This document shows, piece after piece, positions 56,641 to 64,000 of a DNA stretch of 64,000 nucleotides. The DNA lies in contig NC_056002.1 in the NCBI RefSeq assembly GCF_018446385.1, positions 28,010,636 to 28,074,635 of the forward strand, written 5' to 3'. The notes beneath the pieces are model-generated. The model did no database searches. It had not been told where the DNA came from and saw nothing but the letters and a program-made list of their open reading frames with translations. The DNA is from Zingiber officinale (lineage: Eukaryota; Streptophyta; Magnoliopsida; Zingiberales; Zingiberaceae). The stretch's first letter is position 1; each line of letters opens with the position of its first letter. The position numbers and the translations under genes were made by a program.

Positions 56641-59600
56641 TAAATATTTGTCAATCCCCTAGTAGTCATACTATAGAAAAGGCTTAGTAGTCCCAATTGT
56701 AATGATTGGAAATAGGACTTGGACATTAAGGTAGACTGTCTTCTTAGAACTAAGAACAACATAGGTGTATTTAATTCATTAGTTGAAATATGTTTAGTGG
56801 TGTTATCTACCAGAACCTGGAGTGTAGATACAAGATGTCATTAGTCATGTCTGTAATTCATTGCAGGGTTCCAGGAAACCCGACAACTAAATGAAAGGTA
56901 AATCACCGTCCACATGGGCACTACTGTAGTAGCTGTTGCAGTGGGAGATGTTTATCTTTTGATAAGAATAAAACATGGATTTTTTAGTAATTGTCTTTAC
57001 GCACCAAGTTTAGAAAGAACTAGTTTTCAGTTTCTAAACTATTCAAAGAACTTGATATTCTGCCTCTTTTAATAACAAAGTTGTTATTAAGAAAAAGAGG
57101 GAAGTTATCTGTTCTGGTACGTTGGTTGGCAATTTATAAATCCAATAACTCTCACGATGCAACAAATGGAAATTAGTAACACATCTTCTAACTTTAAGAG
57201 GAAGTAACCTTCGGAAATGAACCAATTATATCTTTGGCATCTAAGGCTAGGTTATATTAACTTGAGTATGATTCATTGGTAGCTGATGAACTTTTGGGTT
57301 CATTAGTAGTGGAAATCTTTCCAACCTGTGAGTCTTACTTGGAAGGAAAAATAACCAAGAAGTTTTCAAGTCCAAGGGGTATGGAGTCAAAGATATGTTG
57401 AAATTGGTTCATTCTGATTTGTGTGATCCTATGACTATCCAGACAAGAGGTAGTATTGAATATTTCGTCTATTTTATAGACAACTATTCAAGATACAAAT
57501 AAATTTACTTAATATACCGCAAGACTAAGTACTTTGATTAGTTCAAAGAGTACTAGGCTGATGTGGAGAAACAACAAAGTAAAAAGACACTATGGTGAGA
57601 TCATAGTGGCAAGTACCTCTTGGGAGAATTTAGGAGTCACTTATCAGAAGTAGGGATTCAATCCCAACTAACTGCATCTGGTACACCCCAACAAGAATGG
57701 TGTAGTAGAAAGAAGGTAAAGGACTCTTATGGAATAATTAGATAGATGATGAGTTATTCAAAAAATTACCAAATTTTTTTTAAGGATAAAACTCTGAAAA
57801 CGAAAGTGAACATAGTACCTTCTAAGTTAGAACTCTCTACTCATATAGAATTGCTGTATAGGTGAAAACCTATTTTGAAGCATATTCGGATTCGGGTAAT
57901 CCAGCACATATGTTAAAGAGAGACAATGATAAGTTGGATAGGAGTTCACTTGTTTGAAAGTTATCCTAGATAAACAAAAGTAGGTTTATAGTCTTAAAAA
58001 TCAGAAGGTCATTGTTAGCATCAATGACTATTTTTAGAAAAGGACTATATAATGAACCACGTGCTCATAAGTAAATTTGTTCTTAAGGAAATAATAAAGG
58101 ACATGTCTAACCTAGTACCAACTGTACAAGATGAGATACCACAAGAAAACTGCAACAAGTATCACAAATGATACACAATTGCAGAAAGTGTCTTGTCGTA
58201 GTGGGAGGGTTGTTAGGCAACCTAAATAGGTTCATGTTTTGGGAGAGTTTTTGGATTCGATCCCTGGAGGACATGAACCTGATCTCCGGTCATATGATGA
58301 AACACTCCAAGATAAAGATGCAGCATCTTGGCAAAGAGTAATGAATAACAAAATTAGAATATATGTATTCTAATAAAATCTGGAAGCTTGTAGAATCACC
58401 AAATGGTGTAAAAGCCGTTGGGTGTAAAAAGGTCTATAATAGGAAAAGAGGGATAGACAGGAAGGTAGAAACTTTCAAAGCAAGGCTAGATGAAAAAGGA
58501 AACTTTTTCACTGGTAGTCATGCTTAAGTCTATCCGGATTCTTTTGTCTATTTGGTAAGTGCATGTCAAGACAGCATTCCTTAATGGAAGTCTTGAAGAA
58601 AGCATCCATATAAAGCAACCAGAAGGGTTCATTGCAAAGGGCTAAGAGCATCTTGTGTGCAAGCTCAATCTGTCTATGGACTGATACAAAACTTCAAGGT
58701 CTTGGAACATCCAGTTTATCAAAGTAATCCATACCTATGGATTTATTGAGTAAACGGATAAGTCTTGTGTATACAAAAGATGTGATGGAAACGTGGTGGT
58801 ATTTCTTGTACTATACGTAGATAACATTTTTGGTAGTTGGAAACAATATCAAAATGTTGTCAGAAGTAAGGGTATGGTTGTCCAAATAATTCGATATAAA
58901 GGACTTGGGAGAATGTATATATTTTTGAGATCAAAGTAATAAGGGATCGCAAGAAAAAAAAATATATTTTACTTATCCCAAGCTTGATACATCAGAAAAA
59001 TCCTTGCTCGTTTTAAGCATGCAAAACTCCTAGAAAGGTTTCTTACATTTTAAGCATGGAGTGTCTTTATCTAAAGAGATGTCTCCGATGACATCAAAGG
59101 AGATTGAGGACATGTAGGTAGTTCTTTATGCTTCGGCAGTTAGACAACCTAATGTATGCTATGCACGAGATCAGAAATCTGTTTTGCCAAGGGCATAGTT
59201 AGAAGATATCAAAGTAACCCTAGACAAGGACATTGGACTGCAGTAAAGCATATATTAAAGTACCTTAAGGAACTAGAGATTATATGCTAGCTTACAAGGC
59301 AGTTAATTTGGTCCCTGTGGGTTGCATAGATTTTGACTTCCAATCGGATAGGGACAATAATAAGTCAACCTCGGGGTTTTGTGTTTACTTTAGGAGGTAA
59401 AGTCATAACTATGGAAGAGTGATAAGCATAGATGTTTTTCTGGACTCCACCATAGAAGCTTAGTATATGGCAAGCCTCTGAGGAAGCCATAAAAGCTGAA
59501 TGACTTAATTACCTCAAGATAGACTTAGATATGATTTCTAGTTTGTCCAAAGATTATTACAATTTATTGTAATAATAATGGTGCAGTAACAAACTCGAAG

Positions 59601-59826
59601 AAACCATGAGTCTATAAGGCAAGTAAACACAATAGAGCGTAAGTACCACCCAATACGAGAAATCGTATAAACGAGAAGAAGTTGTTGCCGCCTATATTGC
59701 ATCAGGTGATGACCTATAGATCCTTTCACTGAGGTCCTTAAGGCGAGAGCTTTTAATGGACATGTTGAAGGGTTGGGAATCAGATGTATGGCAGGGTATC
59801 TTAGTCTTTTAGTATAAGTGGGAGAT
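56641..59826 (+). pseudogene. Copia-2 gag-pol remnant, heavily decayed
   Basis: Aligns with Copia-1 but with an indel or stop every few dozen bases in all frames. Nearly all of gag is deleted: the sequence jumps from a GATTGGAAATAGGACTTGG match (about 56705) to the region just before protease (about 56770). Traces remain of protease (56815), integrase (57230-57700), reverse transcriptase with YVDN instead of YVDD (58814-58825), and RNase H (about 59330-59500). No domain is open for more than a short run. It cannot encode any enzyme. Confidence 0.9.
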
Positions 59827-60373
59827 TGTTAGAGTGTATACTAAAAGCCTAGCTTTTGGTATAAACATTTATCTAGAAATAAGAATCACATTGGTCAAAT
59901 GTCTACATTTATGATAAATGTAGTTGTTCAATTAATTTATATTGTAGATAACATGGTGTGTGGTGTCACACACAGAGGATCATGTTATCAGTACCTTATA
60001 AATTATAAACAGTAGCTCACGACCATAATGGAAAGGAACAAACCATTGGAAGGTCGTAGTGTAATTAGGTATTAGTTTATCTTAACTATATAATTACACT
60101 AGTACACTTAGAGTGTATTGAGTAGGACCATTAGAGGTCGTTTCTTTTATACTGACTTTATAAAGAAACAAAGACCTCAGTTATTATGGAAGTGTGTGCT
60201 CTTAATCCTAATATAATAACAAGCACATATATTTGATATTTATTTCTTTAATTTATCAATGGGTGAGATTTAGTTCGATGAATCAATAAGCCCGATAAGT
60301 TGGGAAATGATATCACTTATAGTGTGTGTTGTTGATTATAGAAGGAAACTGTGTCCTAGTAATCTAGATTGAG
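59827..60373 (+). repeat. 3' LTR of Copia-2, left piece
   Basis: Same start as 52688. It is interrupted after CTAGATTGAG by the solo LTR and continues at 63245. Confidence 0.93.
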
Positions 60374-63239
60374 TGTAAAATATCGAAAAATAGGCGAATA
60401 TAAATAAAGGAATTTTTCAGAATTTTTGTAAATTTTTCGGGAATTTTTCGGAGCTCGTACGGACGAGTTAACGAGGATAAAAAACAGGGTCCGGGAAAAG
60501 CCTGTTTAGGCTATCCATTTAAGCGAGGAAATGTTTATAATTAGATTTCCTTTTTCTTAATTTTTTTTTTTATTCTCGCCGAAAAAACCCCCTGCGCGCC
60601 TCTCTTCTCCCTCACTCCCGAGCCCTAGGTGCCGACGCCAAGCCCTAACTGCCGGCCGGCGGTTTCTTCCTCGCTGAAGTTTTAAACCCCTCGGCCACCT
60701 CCTTTTCTGCTTTCTACTCATCTCCCTCGTGCGCACACCCTGCTCTCCTCCTTTCCCTAATCGCCGACGCCCCCTCCTCACTGCCGCCGTGACGCCAAGC
60801 GCCGCTGCACAGAGCCGGCGCCACCGCCGGCCACCCCGTACCCTAGCCGAGCCCTTGCTCACTTGCAGTGCCCTCTCGCCACTGTCTTGTGCCCCAGCGC
60901 CGGCCGCCGTTACCTGTGCCCTAACGCCGGCCTCATCTTCACTCTCTTCCCAAGCCTTTCTTTCTTCTTCTACCCTCTGCCCCAACGTCCACTGCCGACG
61001 CTAAGGTCCAGCAACCTTCTGCCGTGCTTTAGACTCCACTGGCGGGTCTTTCTTCTTCGCCACCAGTCGCCGGCAGAGAGGAAACAGAGGGTGACGAGTA
61101 GGTAAGGCATGTTAGGTATTTGGATTTTGATTTGGGTCCGTTTGGGAACATGGTTTGGTAGGAAATTTTTGATTTTTGTTTGTTTGTATTGTTTACAGCA
61201 GCCAACAGCCCTTAGCGGCGCAATTTCCGCTATCAACTCTTTGATTCCAGTTCAAAACAGTGGCTGTGAAGTTAGGTAAGGAGTGGGAATCTTGGTACGT
61301 ATTGAGATGATGTGGTCTACGGATTAAACATATGCTTAGTTGTAGATCATAGTGTACTTGATTTTGTTAGATGATTATTCATGTGTCGGCTGACTAGGTT
61401 CTGTGCACTGGGGTATTCAGTTGGTGGATTTAGGTTTTGATGTGGACAAGTTACTTGATGATCAATTAAGGTTAATCAATAATTAGGGTTTTCCTAATTG
61501 AATTAAGAGTTTGATTTAGTTATTTGATACAGGTTGAGTAACTAAATTATATGTGTTTAATTAGGTAAGTTAATGATTATGACTTAGGGTTTTGTCCTAA
61601 GTTGTGTTGAGAATTTTATTTAGCAATTCATTGGAATTTTAGCTAAATAAAATATATCTCTATTGGTATCACAGGACCTTGACGCGAGACGAGTATCTCG
61701 ACGTCGTGTTCGAACCAGATTGGACATTTCCTATTGGAGGCGGGTACTTTTGACTTATTGTCTTTGATATGCTTAGTAATGAAATTAACAATTTGCATTA
61801 ATTGTGTTTTCCTATTTGTTTCGGTTAATCACTGCCCGATACATGTTACCTGCTTGATTGATTGTTTGTTTGCATTTCGTATTGATACCTATCTGATTTC
61901 ACATGCTCATGGGTAGTGATATAACCATGTTTCACATGTTCAGGACCTAGGTTTGATACCTTATTGATCAGTATATCTTGTTTTGATCTATTCACTATGG
62001 TGCCCATTGTTATATGTCCAGAGATTGATTTAGCATATTACCATGCTTAGTGACATGCACCGTTCGCATGATTGCATGCTGTGTGAGAGATTGCTCCATT
62101 ATTGTCGAGCACTTTGTCAGTTTTCATCACTGTTCGGTGCTCCGTTGTGACGCTCATGGGTAGCGTGACACAGCGTGGTAGCACGTCAGTTTGACTCTTC
62201 CGGTGCTCCGTTGATCCGCTCATGGGTAGTGTGACGCAGCGTGTAGCATGTTAGAGATTCCTCCCCGTCATAGTGTACCGGGAGATGAGAGCATTGCGCT
62301 CCCCCATTTATGATTTGGGGTAGGAGTACGTATGTACTCCGACAGCATCCCGTCCACTTGATCACTCATCAGGAGTAGTGTTGCTGAGTGCACGGTTGTC
62401 ACAGCCCTACCCACTTGGTCCCACTTTTGTTGTGAGTTGACTGACTGGCGTCAGGGGTGACCATGACATTGACATCATATGCATGATGCATTTATTGCTT
62501 GTGTTTGTGTTTGCTGCATTTATATGCTGCATATTGTTTGGATACCTATGTTTGACATGCATACAGGTCTTCTATACCTTTCGGACTGTTTGTCCTTATA
62601 CCGGGTCCTGGTTAGCACAGATTCTCTCCTGTCTTCTTCGGTTTACATTTACCTTTATCTTTATCAGGAGACTGTACGCATGATTAGTGCTAGGTGTTAT
62701 TTCTTTACTTTGCATATCAACTGTACCTGCTGAGTGTTGGACTCACCCCGCCTCCATTGTTGTTATTTTCAGGTTGATGTTGTCCGGAGGGAGTTCCAGT
62801 CGCTAGTCCCCACTGCACGTAGTACTAGATCCCCTGCAGACCTCGAGGATTGATTGACTTTTGAGTTTTCTTCTCGTTTGTCTATGTTTAGACTTGATTT
62901 GTTTGATACTTGGACGTTGTATTTATTATTGTGATGTCGATGGATTTTATTTGGTCTTATTCTACTACATGCCTGTCGGGTCGGCATAAGAGGTGAGTTT
63001 CGTCGGATTTGAGTTTTACGAGTGTAGTTGAGTAGGGTGGTTTTCGAGTCAGAGTATTACTGCTTTGTTTGATTATATATAACTGCGTGGATGTTTGTGT
63101 GGTTGTGTTATATTTATTGTTATTATTCCAGCCGCATGTGGCTGAGGTATGGAGATATGTAGAAAGTTTCAGATTGTCCGCCGTACAGGGGAGATGCTGT
63201 CGAAATTTCTTCGGACGGGGACTCCTCTGGGGCGTGACA
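60374..63239 (+). mobile_element. Solo LTR, probable Tekay/Del-type Ty3
   Basis: 2866 bp with TTGAG duplicates (60369-60373 and 63240-63244). It runs TGTAAAATATCG to GGGGCGTGACA. It has a GC-rich patch (60590-61080), direct repeats of GTGCTCCGTTG..CGCTCATGGGTAG near 62140-62230, and no primer site or pol. The ends resemble Tekay/Del LTRs (inference). Frames in the GC-rich patch exist on both strands and match no family I know. Confidence 0.82.
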
Positions 63240-63244
63240 TTGAG

Positions 63245-64000
63245 AATGTCCCCAAGAGGAGCTCATAAGGATTGTCATGTTAAACCCTGCAGGTGGACTT
63301 AGTCCGACATGACGATGAAGTTGAGTGGTACTACTCTTGGAGCTAGATATTAATTAAGTGAGTTGTCAGTAACTTACTTAATTAGTGGACATTTGTTATC
63401 TTAAACACAGGGAGACTAACATACTCATAATAAGAAGGAGCCCAAAATGTAATTTGGGATTGGTGCGGTAGTTCAATAATAGTTCTTTAGTGGAATGAAT
63501 TATTATTGATGAAATTAAGTTGTGTGTTCGGGGCGAACACGGGATGCTTAATTTCATCGGGAGACCAAAACCAATTCCTCCTCTCGGTCCCTATCGTAGC
63601 CTCTTATTTATAGAGTACTATACCCACCTATACCCACCTTCTATACCCACCTAAAGGGGCCGGCCAAACTAGCTTGGAAACAAGCTAGGGCCGGCCTAGG
63701 TATAAATTGGGTGGCCGGCCCTAGCTTGAACCCAAGCTAGTGGGGGCCGGCCAAATTAAATTTAAAAAGAAATTTAATTTTAATTTTTATTATGTGGAAG
63801 ATATAATTTATTAAAGAGAATTAAAATTAAAATATTTCTCTTATAAAAGATCTACAAAAGATTAAAGAAAGAGATTAGATCTCTTTCCTTATTTATAGAT
63901 TGGTGAGATATTTTATTTTCTCTTTTAAAATTATTCACATGTTGTAAAATTAAAATTATGGAAATTTCTTTTTATCAACCATGAAGAGATTTTTGAAGAG
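63245..64000 (+). repeat. 3' LTR of Copia-2, right piece (continues past window)
   Basis: Matches 53237 onward in the 5' LTR with very few differences, up to the window end. Confidence 0.93.

Larger units (their letters stand above)
52688..64000 (+). mobile_element. Copia-2, LTR retrotransposon with decayed interior (right end outside window)
   Basis: The 5' LTR is 52688-55284, with an exact Met-tRNA primer site at 55287-55298. The interior runs to 59826, with a polypurine tract AAGTGGGAGATT. The 3' LTR starts at 59827, is split by a solo LTR at 60374-63239, and continues past the window end. It is related to Copia-1 across the whole length. The left duplicate would be CCCTC (52683-52687). 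It inserted into the right LTR of T2. Confidence 0.92.

Noticed and set aside
60557..61105. Long minus- and plus-strand frames in GC-rich sequence
   Set aside because: They are inside the solo LTR, low-complexity, open on both strands because of GC content, and have no recognisable domain.

Overview
This window is nuclear DNA from a large, repeat-rich flowering plant. It holds plant-lineage LTR retrotransposons (Copia, Athila, Tat-like and probable Tekay/Del LTRs), a CACTA DNA transposon, GT-AG introns and initiator-Met or Asp tRNA primer sites. A monocot is likely from the overall flavour of the repeats, but the species cannot be fixed from the sequence. I see no intact host gene, tRNA, rRNA or CRISPR array. 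Nearly everything is transposable element, much of it nested.

Layout. 1-1491: left-facing end of a SIRE-like Copia element (LTR, primer site, first 29 gag codons). 1492-12703: Tat-like Ty3 material carrying two copies of a minus-strand split gene (copies a and b), interrupted by a gag-only LTR element (A, 1651-5911, TSD CTTTT) and ending in an LTR with a 13-unit, 110-bp tandem array. 12704-17049: truncated Athila (LTR, Asp-tRNA primer site, broken gag), fused by deletion to gag-only element B (17050-27186). B contains a 1.6-kb fold-back cluster (TSD CATCC) and a 5448-bp CACTA element (20629-26076, TSD CTA) carrying fragments of BOP1 and of a MAK/CDKF-type kinase. 27187-37517: Tat-like LTR fragment split by a 9995-bp Copia element (Copia-1, TSD GATCT). 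37518-41315: remnant of gag-only element C, whose LTR holds a 2391-bp solo LTR (TSD TTATC). 42013-46738: gag-only element D (TSD TATAT) in an unclassified repeat-like stretch. 47187-48113: a related LTR (E). 48114-52687: Tat-like element T2 with a 65-bp array and the best copy (c) of the minus-strand gene. 52688-64000: Copia-2, whose 3' LTR is split by a 2866-bp solo LTR (TSD TTGAG).

How the pieces relate. The gag-only elements A, B, C and D (and LTR E) are one family. They have TGTTGG..CAACA LTRs, a Met-tRNA primer site, a gag-like gene and no pol, so they must have moved with enzymes from elsewhere. Copia-1 and Copia-2 are related, and both combine near-identical LTRs with broken coding regions, which also points to mobilisation in trans.

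The most unusual signal is the minus-strand gene of the Tat-like elements. Three diverged copies share an intron after an FGLSP motif at the same phase, and two copies share a second intron. The best copy has its own upstream TATA box and a CT-rich leader on the strand opposite to the one implied by the polypurine tract and LTR.
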